64,000 nucleotides of DNA from Adenanthera pavonina (taxonomy: Eukaryota; Streptophyta; Magnoliopsida; Fabales; Fabaceae). Numbering within the stretch: the stretch's first letter is position 1; every line of letters begins with the position of its first letter. Under the pieces are notes generated by a model. That model was not told where the DNA came from. It saw only the letters and a list, made by a program, of their open reading frames with translations, and did no database searches. Both the position numbers and the translations under genes were made by a program. The stretch is from positions 24,340,001 through 24,404,000 of the forward strand of contig JAIVEN010000002.1 of NCBI GenBank assembly GCA_026686845.1, in the 5' to 3' direction. This document shows positions 25,127-35,972 of this stretch, in pieces.

Positions 25127-27453
25127 ATGTCTTCTGATCACATTAATGCTCATAGTGATGTTGTTAACAATATGGGTAAGGAGAAGGATATAATACCAAT
25201 TGTGAGTAAAGAATCAATCCCTCCTACTTCTCTTTCTAATGTTGTTAATCAAGAACAACAAGGTGGTTCAGGTTGTGTACAAAGGGAACAACAGAAAAAT
25301 AAAAAGTCTAAAACTCAAACATCTGAAGTGTGGAAGATCTTTACTAGAGTTGTTATTGATGGGAAAGAAAAGGCAAAATGTAATGGATGTGCAAAAGTTT
25401 TTAGTGCTACTTCTTCAAGTGGCACTTCACATCTACATCGTCATGCACTCATGCTAAAGCTTGTCTAGGTGTTGCAAAATATCATGATGTTGGGCTAATG
25501 TTGTTGGATAAAGAAGCCAATCTTAGATCTAGACAAATTGATAATAAGCGTATACGGGATCTTTTGGCTTTGTGCATCATTGAACATAATCTTCCATATT
25601 CATTTGTTGAGTATAAATGGGTTAAGGAATTACTTAAGACATGTAATCCTGATGTTCAGCTTGTATCTAAAAGAACAATTAAGTCAGATGTTTGGAAAAT
25701 TTATCTGAATCAAAAAGAAAAGTTAAAGCAAAGTTTATTAAAGAGTCCTAGTAAAATTTGTTTGACATCTGATTGTTGGACTTCTATTACTTCTGAAGGT
25801 TACATTTGCTTGACAGCGCATTTTATTGATGACAATTGGAAGTTGAATAGTAAAATACTTTCTTTTTGTAAAATGGAGCCTCCACATTCTGGGTATGAGC
25901 TTGCTAGAAAAGTTTATGATTGTTTGGTTGAATGGACCATTGAAAAAAAAATATTTTCTATCACTTTAGACAATGCATCTGCCAATGATAACATGCAGGA
26001 TATGTTGAAACAGCAGTTGTCTAATCAAAATAATTTGGTTTGTAATTGGGAGTTTTTTCATGTGAGGTGTTGTGCCCATATCTTAAACCTAATAGTTCAA
26101 GAGGGTTTGAAAGTAGCAGGTGGTGCTTTGCACAAGATTAGAGAGAGCATTAAATATGTGAAAGCTTCAGAGGCAAGAATGATTTGTTTCAGGCAAAGTG
26201 TTGAGGAGTTTGGTGGCATAGATATCTCATTGGGTTTAAAGCTAGATGTGCCCACTAGATGAAATTCTACTTATGCTGTGCTTGAAAGTGCGATTAGATA
26301 TAGTCGTGCCTTTTCTACTTTGACTTTAAATGATAGAAATTACAAGGTTTGCCCATCAGATGATGAGTGGAGGAGAGTAGAAAAAATATGCATTTTCTTG
26401 CGACCATTTGAAGTGATAACAAGGTTGATTTCCGGGTCATCTTATCCAACTTCAAACATGTATTTTATGCAAATCTCAAGAATTGAGTTCTTGTTGAAAC
26501 AATATTCAATGAATGAGGATGAGTTGATTAAAGGAATGGCTCAAAGCATGCAAGAAAAGTTTGAAAAGTATTGGAGAGATTATAGTATCATTCTTACACT
26601 TGGCACAATTTTTGATCCACGAATGAAGCTTGAAGGGATAGAGTATTCTTACTCAATGCTTGATCCTACAACTTCCCATGCCAAGGTTGAAAATATCAAG
26701 AAGAAGTTGTACTTCATTTATGATCATTATAAAGGTATGAGTGAATCATCTAGTAATGTTGGAGATGGATCAAATTCAAATCAAACAATGGCAAATCAAC
26801 TTCAACTCCTTTCTAGTGCAATTGATGATATGGATTATGTTGATGATGCTTTTAATGTAGGTTTGAAAATTTTTGACAATTAAATTTTATTTATGTTATA
26901 TATTCATTAGATTTTAATCTTTAATACTAATTTACATTATATGATGCAGGATTACATTACTTTCAAAAGCAAGGATGTCACTTCTTTTGGAAAGTCTGAA
27001 ATAGATTTTTATTTGGAAGAAAGAACACTTGATCCTCATCAATTTCGACAGTTTGATGTATTGGGCTATTGGAGGAATAATCAACATCAATTTCCCACTA
27101 TCTCGAAGATGACATTTGATATCCTTAGCATTCTTCTCATTACAGTGGCTAGTGAGTCAGCTTTTAGCATTGGCTCACGCGTTCTTACAAAGTATCGAAG
27201 TTGCCTTCTTCCAACTAATGTTGAAGCTTTAATTTGTACCCGTAATTGGATGCGTGGTTTTGCATTCACGGGTAGTGGTAATATAATAATTTGTGTCTTT
27301 TATATGCAAACATAATAATAATAATAACAATAATAATTTCTCTTTGCTTTTTTATTTGTTGTAGGTGATGAAGATGCTGAGGAAGAAATTCCAACAATTG
27401 ATTTGAAGTCAATTCATGTATCAAATTCAGATGTTGTTTCAGATGTTGTTTGA
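25127..27453 (+). pseudogene. hAT transposase (BED zinc finger, RNase H-like, hAT dimerisation), disrupted
   Basis: Ac-like transposase of the RICESLEEPER / BED-finger group. Exon 1 (from ATG 25127) encodes a polar leader and a BED finger (CNGCAKVF, then SHLHRH). A frameshift between about 25441 and 25460 moves the frame, after which homology continues from about 25460 to 26856: SDCWTS, the TLDNASAND motif, and CCAHILNLIVQEGL with the hAT Cys/His signature. A TGA at 26260-26262 replaces the Trp of the conserved TRWNSTY motif, one base from TGG. The next block has IFDPRMK, the DUF4413-like region. An intron runs 26857-26949. The following exon (26950-27271) carries FYLEE, VLGYW and the dimerisation core ASESAFS. 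A last short exon (27365-27453) ends TGA. Apart from the two lesions the gene is whole, so inactivation looks recent. Confidence 0.88.
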
Positions 27454-27792
27454 TGATGTGATGGATGTTAATGATGAATTGATAAGGATGATTAGTATTT
27501 TCTTAGTTTTAGTTATATTAAGTATTTAAGTTAGATAATTATATATGTAAAAACAATGTTGGTACTTTTTTGTTGTGACTTGTGAAGAATTTATAATCAA
27601 GGTCGATGGAATTTGGATTTTTATACTTTTAAAAAAAAAATTTAATATAAAGTTATGGGCTTATGGGTCAGCCCGCTAGCCCGTACACTACGGGCTGAGC
27701 TAGAAAAATCATAGCCCATTTAGGAGCGGGCTTATTTGGCCCGGCCCATTTTGGGCCCAGCCCTTGATAAGCTGGCCCATTTCCCAGTACTA

Positions 27793-27800
27793 GCTGTAAG
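27793..27800. repeat. Target-site duplication of the hAT element, right copy
   Basis: GCTGTAAG matches 23924-23931 exactly and directly follows the right terminus GTACTA. Confidence 0.95.
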
Positions 27801-27909
27801 GTCCATTATTGCGTGTGATGGTGGAAAGAGTATAGGCTGGGTCCATTATCTCACGCTTTGTTTTTTGTTTTTCTTTTTATCACCAACCTTTTTATTTTCA
27901 TCCTCCATA

Positions 27910-28110
27910 TATTCCTTCCTGTCCATAGTGTGCATATTATAAGGGTTTTTATAAAATTTTTATTTGGTTCAAAATATAAAAGATTATATAATTTTGAGAA
28001 AAAATTTGTCTTTTTAATCCTATGGATAATTGTCTCGTATTTTAATCCTATGGATAATTGTCTCGTAAGTTGGAAAAGAAGGTGAATAAATTTTTAAAAC
28101 AATTTTTAAT
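27910..28110. mobile_element. Truncated Stowaway-like MITE, related to the copy at 46581
   Basis: GCATATTATAAGGGTTTTT, ATTTTTATTTGGTTC and AAAATATAAAAG follow the left half of the element at 46581-46867 almost base for base. Only the left half is present before another MITE begins at 28115. Inside, a 28-bp unit starting TTTTAATCCTATGG is repeated twice in tandem (28011-28067). Confidence 0.6.
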
Positions 28111-28114
28111 AGTA

Positions 28115-28654
28115 CTCCCTTCAGTCCATGTTATAGGACATTTTGCATAATAAATTTTTATTCCAAAATATAGGGTATTAGATATTTTTTTTTTCCAATT
28201 ATACCCCAATCTTTAATTATTCCTCTTTCCTCATTTATAACCCTACAATGATAATATAATGAGGTACTCCCTTCGGTTCTATATATAGAGAACCTTTTAT
28301 CCTGATCCTAAATATAAGACCTTTTATAATATACAAGGTAGTATTTATTATACATTTCCAAAAAAATGCTCATATTTAATGTATCCAAAGAGAAAGAGAG
28401 AGAAATTAAATAAGGATAGTTTTGGAAAAATATTGGGATTTTCGGAAAAATCGAGGTTGTTAATTAGTTTTAATTCCAACTCTTAATCCGCGTGATTCGA
28501 TTAAAAGTGTCTTATATTAAGGATCAGAGGGAGTATTTAATAAGGGTAAAATATAAAATATTGGTACTTTTTACATTAATTTCAAGTGAAAAAATGATTT
28601 TCTTAATATATTTATAATTGATACAAAATACTTTATAATATGGATTAAATAGAG
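28115..28654. mobile_element. Stowaway-like MITE interrupted by Stowaway copy D
   Basis: The left end CTCCCTTCAGTCCATGTTAT and the reverse complement of the right end, CTCTATTTAATCCATATTAT, are terminal inverted repeats flanked by TA (28113-28114 and 28655-28656). Copy D splits it in the middle. Confidence 0.75.
28267..28533 (+). mobile_element. Stowaway MITE, copy D (nested)
   Basis: Flanked by TA (28265-28266 and 28534-28535). It starts CTCCCTTCGGTTCTATATAT and ends CAGAGGGAG. Internal landmarks AATGTATCCAAAGAGAAAG and TTAATCCGCGTGATTCGA match copy B closely. Confidence 0.9.
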
Positions 28655-28656
28655 TA

Positions 28657-30400
28657 ATCAATAAGAGTAAAATTGAGATGTTATATTTTTTTAAAATTTT
28701 TTAATATATATAAATATTTCTTAATAAATATGAAATAATTAAAAATCCCTATAATATGAATTTTCTTTCATTTTTCTTTCATTTTGCTTCTCAATGAGTG
28801 CTTTTCTATGCATACTTTGCTATTCACCGAAACCCCTACAAGGAAACAAGTAGAACAAAAAAGACACACTCATCTCCATTTTCTAAATCTTATGTGTATA
28901 TATATATATATAAATATATTTTTTGTTCACTTCACTTAAAGTTTTTTTTAAAAGTCTACCTTAACTTCCGTAACAACTACAAAAGTATCATGTATTCGCG
29001 TGAAATGATTCTCTATGATATTGTATTATTTGTAATATAAAAGATACTCTTTATTGTATTGTATGTAATAAAACAAAGAATAAGAAAATAACTAATGAGA
29101 TTATTATATCTTTTTTCTATTTTTTTAAAAGACAACTTTTTTATTTGGATGTAATTAGAAATATCTCTTGTTGGAGATAAAGAGTAATTTTTCTCAAGTA
29201 TAGAGAAAAAAAAGGTAAACTTTTCTCAATTAAATTTATTTCATATATAAATGTTAAAAATCAAATTTTCAATCACTTTTTTAAAATATGAAAGTCCCTC
29301 TCACTCACGCTAACTCAAATTGATTTCAGTCTTTAATATAAAGAAACTTTCATGCAAAGGTCCAAAATTATTAAATTTGAAGTTAAAAAATTAAAATATT
29401 AGAATTAATTTTGAAGATCAAAATTATTATGCTAAATATTAAAGGTTTTATTTTTTTAAATTACAATTAAATTTCAAAATTATAGCTTAAATAACTACGA
29501 TGATTTTATATAATTTTTTAACCATATTTTTCAGTGTTTTGCTATTTGATAATGATTTTTAATTATTAAGGGGTTTATTATGAAATTTAAAAAATACTAT
29601 TGATATATTATATAAAAGGAGTCTGCTTATATCATTATTTTACTATTCATTTACGTAGATGTTGATTTTTTATTTTTCAAATCTTGAATCATTCTTTTAA
29701 GAAATCATGTATCACATGCAAATACATAAAATTGAGGATAGATGTATTTAAAAATTTATAACTTTGAGTAACTGATAATAATTTTTTAAAAAATTTTATA
29801 ATAATTTTCACGAAACTTAATAACAAATATTTCAATAAGTCATAGTAATAATAATTTTTAAAAATGATAAAATTTGACAAAAAATTATATTTAAATTTTA
29901 CAAAATTTAAATACGTATAGTATAATCATTTAAGGACTGAAAAAAATAGTACACAAGTTTCTTAATTTAATTTAATTCTAAATTCTAAATAGCACAGCCT
30001 CACTTTAATTCTAGTTTTAATTCTATCATAGAAAGAAGTGATTTCATGTTACATTTGTGGAAAAAAATAAGTTTTAAGAAAAAGATTTAAAAAAGGAAAG
30101 AGAGGACTTATCTCACCCCTCCGTTTTAAAATATATGACAAGTTTAGGAATAAAAATTTTAAAATAGAAGTCACTTTGTAAAAAGTTAGTAGTCATGGTT
30201 TCTTTCTAATTTTAATTCTATTTATACTAGTATTCAATTATGTGAGAGGGAAGAATAAAAAAAGTTATAATAAAAAATTTTATTTTTATTCTTATTTAAT
30301 GAGTGTAATTTTAAAATATTACAAATTTTTTAAATAATTAATATTTTGATGGTGAATGTAAATATTAAATAAATATGATTTCTATTTTGTTAGCGATGGA
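28657..30400. other. AT-rich spacer, with a possible decayed Stowaway-like element near its end
   Basis: No gene-like frame was recognised. A CCCCTCCGTTTTAAAATAT start at about 30116 and a CGATGGAG-TA end at about 30402 suggest a decayed Stowaway-like MITE, but the inverted repeats were not verified. Confidence 0.4.
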
Positions 30401-30439
30401 GTATTGTATTTATAGCCAACTACAAATTTTTAATGGGAA

Positions 30440-30735
30440 TTCCCTGACAGTTAATAATTTCTTGATTCTGCCATAAAAAATAATACTCCATTTCTCCAAA
30501 CCCATCAACCAAACATGACACGAATTCCGGATCCAGCAACTGCAGTTGCTGCACCTCGTGCTTCGTAGTTCGGAGTGCTGGCCCCAAACAGAACGTGACC
30601 AAACCATCAACGGGCCCACCATGACAGGCCGTTTTGCGATACAAGATCTAGCAGGAGGACACGTGTCTGCCATTGACTTGCTCAGAAAACTACTCATTAT
30701 TAACGTACAATTTGGGAAACACCCTCCACTCATTT
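30440..30735. other. Small GC-richer island with a CACGTG box, function unknown
   Basis: About 300 bases of clearly higher GC content than the surroundings. It includes a CAACTGCAGTTG palindrome near 30537 and GACACGTGTC (G-box core) near 30660. It is open in both directions (107 residues on the minus strand, 87 on the plus strand), but neither peptide resembles a known family. It could be a relic of a gene, a transposon fragment or an isolated regulatory segment. Confidence 0.4.
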
Positions 30736-31190
30736 TTCAATGTTATTATTATTACTATTTTGATAAAAAGGTCATATATATATATATATATAAAATAAAA
30801 AAAGGATAAAAAATAACTCAGACAAAAAAAATTGTGAAAAAGGTAAATAATATCAGAAACGATAAGCGTTAAAGACTAGTGTAAAGAATCTCCATTGACA
30901 AAAAAAAAAAAAGATAAAAAACTAGATCCATTATAAGAAAAGTAAAAAGGATGTGACTAAAAATTATCAATGTTAAGTCAAAATCTATATCAGAATACAT
31001 TCAAGACTTTCAGAAGATTTTTACATTTATCAAAGTTGTGATAAAAACTCTTAAACAAACACCAATTAAGCCTAGATTTAACTGAAAAGATGAGATTGCA
31101 ATAGAGTTTCCAAGTTCTTTTTTTTTTTAATGTTATTGATTATTTGTAAATAGTGCAATTTTTAAGAGCTTTTAATAGAAATATATATAT

Positions 31191-32081
31191 CATTGTTCTG
31201 AAAATTAGATTGATCAAGTCAAAATTAGTGCTAGAATTGATTTGAAACTTTGTAATATCAATTAAGAATCGGACAACTTGGTCAAAAATTGGAAAAAAAC
31301 CAGTTGCTTATTGGTTTAGCTTAGCTTGTTCAAACAAATTTTTAGCTTCTTATTTCAAATTGTTTTATTTTTTAGTACAAACTAACATTAACTTTTGAAT
31401 TATTTTTTATCTATCTTGTTTTTTATACTATTTTCATATATATTCTAATATTATATAAATATTATTAGTGTACATAATTATTAATAACTATAAATTCACT
31501 TAATAAATAAGAGTACTATAATGATTAATTAGTTGTTGACTTTTTTTTTTACTTATATATATATATATAAAAGAGTATAAATGAATATTAATTTGTTTAA
31601 ATTTAAATGTTAAGTTATAAATTTATTATTAATATTTTTTTTTCTATATAATATAAATTAAAAGATAAATATTTTTTTATATATAAAAATTTTATTCTAT
31701 TGATTTTGTTAAAAATATACTCCATCTGGTCCTATATATAAGACTATTTTAACCGAATTACGTGAATTAAGAAAGGGAGTTAAAACTAATTAACTACCTC
31801 AATTTCTTCAAAAATTTCAACATTTTTCCAAAACTACCATTATTTAATCTCTCTCTTTTTCTTTTTGAATACATTAAATAGGGGCATTTTTTTGGAAATG
31901 CATAATAAATATCACCTCGTATATTGTAAAGAATCTTATATTTATGATCAAGATAAAATATCCTATATATAGAGGACTGGAGGGAGTATATTACTACATT
32001 TGGCCCAGTTGAACTAATAAATCTTAAGTATTGTCTTGAATCTTGGTTGATTTAATGGCTAATTTAATTTTCAAAACATTG
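31191..32081 (+). mobile_element. hAT MITE, family 1 copy e, interrupted by Stowaway copy E
   Basis: The left end CATTGTTCTGAAAATTAG and the reverse complement of the right end, CAATGTTTTGAAAATTA, are terminal inverted repeats of the CAAGGTT family. The interior shares GTGTACATAATTATTAATAA and AATATTAATTTGTTTAAAT with copies a and c. Stowaway copy E is inserted at 31720-31986. The flanks ATATATAT and ATATATTG are compatible with a degenerate 8-bp duplication but are low-complexity. Confidence 0.7.
31720..31986 (-). mobile_element. Stowaway MITE, copy E (nested)
   Basis: An inverted family member flanked by TA (31718-31719 and 31987-31988). On the plus strand it begins CTCCATCTGGTCCTATATAT and ends GGACTGGAGGGAG. 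It lies inside hAT MITE copy e. Confidence 0.9.
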
Positions 32082-32394
32082 ATATATTGATTTATTGATA
32101 TATATATATATATATTATAAAAAAGATATATCAATATATTTGTTGATGATATATTGATATTAATATTAAATTTAAACTAAAATTTGAAATTTTTTCTTAT
32201 GAACAAAGGAGGATAGAACCCACAATGAAAAACAAAAAAAAAAATTATCCTTGACGTGGCTATATTCTTAAGAGTCAAACTCAAAATTTCTAATTATGTT
32301 GATATAATCCTATCAGTTAAACCATCTGATTAACGATGGCAAGATTTGAAGATATTAGCTGTGTGTTTGTGTCTATATATATTTACAATTTTTT

Positions 32395-32985
32395 TAAGAG
32401 CCACGACAAAATAGAGCTGCCGTATATCAGCTAATTGGGGGCCTCAATTAGCGGCTCGAAACGATGCCGCTCTGATGCTCACGTCATCATCTCCAGCTCA
32501 GCTAGGCTTCTTTTAGATTCTTATTAGGAGACGCAATCACATACGATACGCTTTAACACTAGATTCCTTGACAAACCGACGATTTTATTCCTTGATTACA
32601 CACGATTTATATTCTACATATCGTACAGTTTAAAGATTCGAATATTGCCGTGTAACCTATCGCAGAAGATTGGGCCCTGCTTAGTTGGCGTGAGTGGAGA
32701 GGACCACGAAAACTGTCGGCTCGTGCTCTGCCACTACTTTCTCTCGAAAGACAAGTCCCCAGGATATCGACAAACAACTGAAAGACGAAATAGCCCTTAG
32801 CTGACTCAGTCTACAAGGTCAATCATTTCAAGGGTAGTTTCGAGATTTCATGTATGTCATTTTCGACCAAAAGTGTATGTATGCCCCGAAAGCATGTGAG
32901 GCCTGTTTTGCTCGCCCACTTGCCTCCACGGTCATGATGGGTCATTTCGGTGTTTCACGGGCCTCATGTTATTTTTAAGAATAAC
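32395..32985. other. GC-richer non-coding island of unknown origin
   Basis: About 590 bases with roughly balanced base composition inside AT-rich DNA. There are sharp edges against AT-rich sequence on both sides. No long frame is open on either strand. It contains a short hairpin (GCTAATTG, 7-base loop, CAATTAGC, near 32429-32452). It does not repeat elsewhere in the window. Candidates are an organelle-derived insert, a relic of a GC-rich transposon, or a conserved non-coding segment. Confidence 0.5.
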
Positions 32986-32989
32986 TAAA

Positions 32990-34200
32990 AACCGTTTTCT
33001 ACATTAAAAAAAAAATTCCTATATTATACAGAAATATTTAATTTTTTAAAATATATAACTTCAAATTTAAAAAATAATACCATATTTATGCTTTGAAAAT
33101 TTTAATAAAATAATAAACAAATATTAACAAATAATTTATTTTACATTAATATCATATTGTGAATGATATATAGATAGTAAATAAAGAGTAACAATTATTT
33201 ATATTTCTATAAATTAAATACTTTATAATTTACTTTTTGTCATTTATTAGTCTTCTATTACATGTATAAATTACTTTCATTTTAATATAATTTTTATACG
33301 AAAAATTGTAGTATAATTGTACAACATTGCTGCTGATTTTATATAATTTTTAGATTATATTTTTTTTCCAATCAAGTATGATCTATTTCAAAATAGCAAC
33401 ACAATGATATTCTTGTCTCACAGCTGCAGATGAGACTGATGTGTTGCCTTGTCAAAACAATGTATAATTAATTATATCAATAAAATTTAATTGAACACTT
33501 ACAAAATTTTGTAAATTATAAAAAACACTATCAATAGCAATTATCAACTAAGAAAGGTTTTATGCATTTGTGTAAAATCCTAAATGACTTGAACTGTTTT
33601 TCTTTCTTCTTTTACCATAACTTATAATGATTTATAAAGAATGCCACTTCATTCATTTTTTATATTTTATACTGATATTGATTAAAATTTAATATTCTCA
33701 ATATTAAATATGAAATCTTTTGTAGGCTAGCTATGAATATTATTGTTCATTTTTTAGATTCAACATGAATTTGAATTCCTTACAATGGCAAAATTTATAA
33801 AGTGGACAAACTGCTGTATATTAAAATGAAATTTAAGTTGTTTATAAAAAAAAGGAAATATAATTTTATTATATTATAAAAAATAAAAAAATAAAAAAAA
33901 TATAAATGTTTTGATTTCATCACTGCACTTTAGTAAGTGACAAATTTTGGCACGGGAATCCAAATCCGATTTAGCGTAATTTGCAAGAGAATTACGTTAG
34001 TTTTTTTTTTTTTTGCAAGGGAGAATCACGTTAGTTTAAGTATAAAATTTTAAATTATGAGAATTAAATTAAATTTAAATTAAAAATTAAATAGAAAATG
34101 TCGTGGGGCTAAAAGTATAATTGTCTCCTTTTAATAATTTAGTACTCGCCATTTATTTGTTGGCCCCAAATACAAATCGCCACTTGTTTCGATCAGTTTT
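32990..34200. other. AT-rich spacer and distal promoter of the finger-protein gene
   Basis: No gene-like frame or defined repeat was recognised. From about 34200 on, the sequence becomes C/T-rich (TCTTCTTCTTCTTCC at 34257), typical of a plant leader near a transcription start. Confidence 0.45.
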
Positions 34201-34249
34201 TTATGTAATAAATATCTCCTCCCCACATTTTCATCTCCTTTTCGTCGGT

Positions 34250-35972
34250 TGTTGTCTTCTTCTTCTTCCTTAGTCTCAGAGCATAGCCTTATTCTATTCG
34301 CTGCGTACTTCGTAAGCCCAGGAGTACTCTTGAGCGCCTCCTAGATCCGGTGATTATTTGAATAGATTTATCATAGCGCGGTATATCTTCCGATTTCGAC
34401 AAAATTTCTTATAATTCAGTCTTCTTGTGTGTTTCTGTCAATTGATTACACTATATCCTCGATTTGGCCGTTGGTATGTATCGAAATTTTGATAGTATAG
34501 CTTCCTCTTGCTGGTTTCACCTGGTTTTTAGTCCTGCTGATACCTGCTGCTTTTCACTAAATGTAATTGGATGCTTCTGAGTGGAGTATCCATTTGCTAT
34601 GGATTGAAACTGTTTTGTCACTAGTTGCAATGGTTCTAGCTTCAATTAATAGTTTTTTGGAGTAGTGGAAGAATTTTTCGCATTTGAATATGGAAGTTAT
34701 ACGCTTATTTCGGCTTTTGTTAGCGTCCTAGTCAAGTGAGAATCTCGTAGAAAGACTTTTCTTGGACGTGATTCTATTTATCATTTGGTTAGTATGAATT
34801 AGAAGTACGATGCAGAGAATTAGCCTTCTCTTAAAGGATTATCATGGCTGCACTTTTTTCTCCATATAATATCCCTAAATTTAAATTTTATTTTGCCATC
34901 GGCAGTTTTGTTTTTTTATCTTTAAAGCTATTTTTTTTGCTTGGATCCTCTGCATTCTTACATGGAAGAGGCTAATACACTGGAATATAGTCATTAGTTA
35001 TTTATATTATTAGAAGCACAGATATTATAGATATGCATTCGTGTTTCCTAATGATAGAAAGATTATGTTATTTGATTAAGTATGTAATGGTAGTGAATTA
35101 TACTTATTCTTGTTAAGTTGATTATTCTGTTTTGGATAAGTATGTCTTCTTAGCTTGAGTCTTGAATTACTTCATGTTCTCAAATTTCATGCAGAAGCAA
35201 CTCAACATTTCTTTGGTGGGATTTTTAGTTGAAGATGACTAAGAATGGAGATGTTATGGATGGACAGATAAAATTGTAAGAATGATAAAGATTTACAAGC
35301 TCCTACAATGTCACTCAAATTCAAAGAAATAATATAGTTGGGGGAGAATTCGGCATTCTTTGGTATATTTGAAAAGTCAATTTCAGTTGGCATTGTTCAT
35401 ATTAATTCATATTCTGAAAGCACTTTTTTGACTTTGGAGTTCCATTTAAACTCAGTGAGGGCATGGATCATCCTACTTCTGTTAAAATAGTCAAGGTCAG
35501 AGAACTTCTCCTGGTGTTTTACTTTTAAACTTATGTTTTACTTCTGGGCTCTGGAATGATCTTATATATTCTTTCCTCTTCTCTTCCATTTTCATATTTC
35601 CTTTCTAGTCTTTATGCCAATACGCTTTTACTCACATGCTTTCAACTGTTTTTTGAACGTGTATTTCCTTCATTTTTCTTTGTCAGGATTCATGAAGCTC
35701 AATGATTTGTCCACACGGAGCACAAGAAGCTCAAGGGAACTCCTCAGATCTGCTTTAAAAAATCTTACAACTTTATCATTGATGTCATTGGAAAATTCAT
35801 GCAACTTTGTGCTGGAGTATATAGTAAATATGGACAGATCAGATACTTCAGGCTTTGTGAGTGGTGGATGCTGTATGTTGGAATTTCTTTTACACCATTG
35901 TAGATCTTATGGCTGCATGTGCTGAAGTTTTTTCTGCCTTTAACCTATTGAAGTGGTGGTGCATGACATAGA
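34250..35972 (+). promoter_or_regulatory. Probable spliced 5' leader of the finger-protein gene
   Basis: A C/T-rich start region around 34250-34290 suggests transcription start. Plausible splice sites are the donor GTATGT at 34474 with the acceptor TTTCATGCAG ending at 35194, and the donor AAG|GTCAGA at 35495/35496 with the acceptor CTTTGTCAG ending at 35686. This would give a leader with two introns and a final leader exon that runs into the start codon at 35973. The model is inferred from motifs only. Confidence 0.45.
35692..35925 (+). CDS. Upstream ORF (77 codons), candidate conserved-peptide uORF
   Basis: An ATG-initiated frame of 77 residues in the likely last leader exon, ending 47 bases before the main start and in a different frame from it. 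The peptide begins MKLNDLSTRSTRSSRELL and ends in a Cys-rich tail. Loricrin-like genes of this family are, from memory, among the Arabidopsis genes annotated with conserved peptide upstream ORFs (next to At5g64550 and At5g09670). That makes translational control of the downstream gene a reasonable inference. Whether this particular frame is the conserved one needs comparison with relatives. Confidence 0.45.
   Translation: MKLNDLSTRSTRSSRELLRSALKNLTTLSLMSLENSCNFVLEYIVNMDRSDTSGFVSGGCCMLEFLLHHCRSYGCMC

Larger units (their letters stand above)
23932..27792 (+). mobile_element. Complete hAT transposon (3861 bp)
   Basis: The left terminus TAGTACCAGGAATATGGGCC pairs with the reverse complement of the right terminus, TAGTACTGGGAAATGGGCC. 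Identical GCTGTAAG octamers flank it, the 8-bp duplication expected of hAT transposition. Both subterminal regions (about 23940-24105 and 27655-27775) are packed with GGGCC/GCCC words in both orientations, as in Ac-like hAT ends with GGGC repeats. A GC-richer promoter and leader region (24120-24830) precedes a spliced transposase gene. The perfect duplication and well-matched ends point to a fairly recent insertion, yet the transposase is disrupted, so the copy is probably non-autonomous now. Confidence 0.93.

Noticed and set aside
27044..27300. Minus-strand frame opposite the hAT dimerisation exon
   Set aside because: It is a shadow of the transposase coding strand.
25127..27453. Domesticated transposase gene
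   Set aside because: The frame is broken twice and the gene lies between intact hAT ends with a target duplication, so it is an ordinary element copy.
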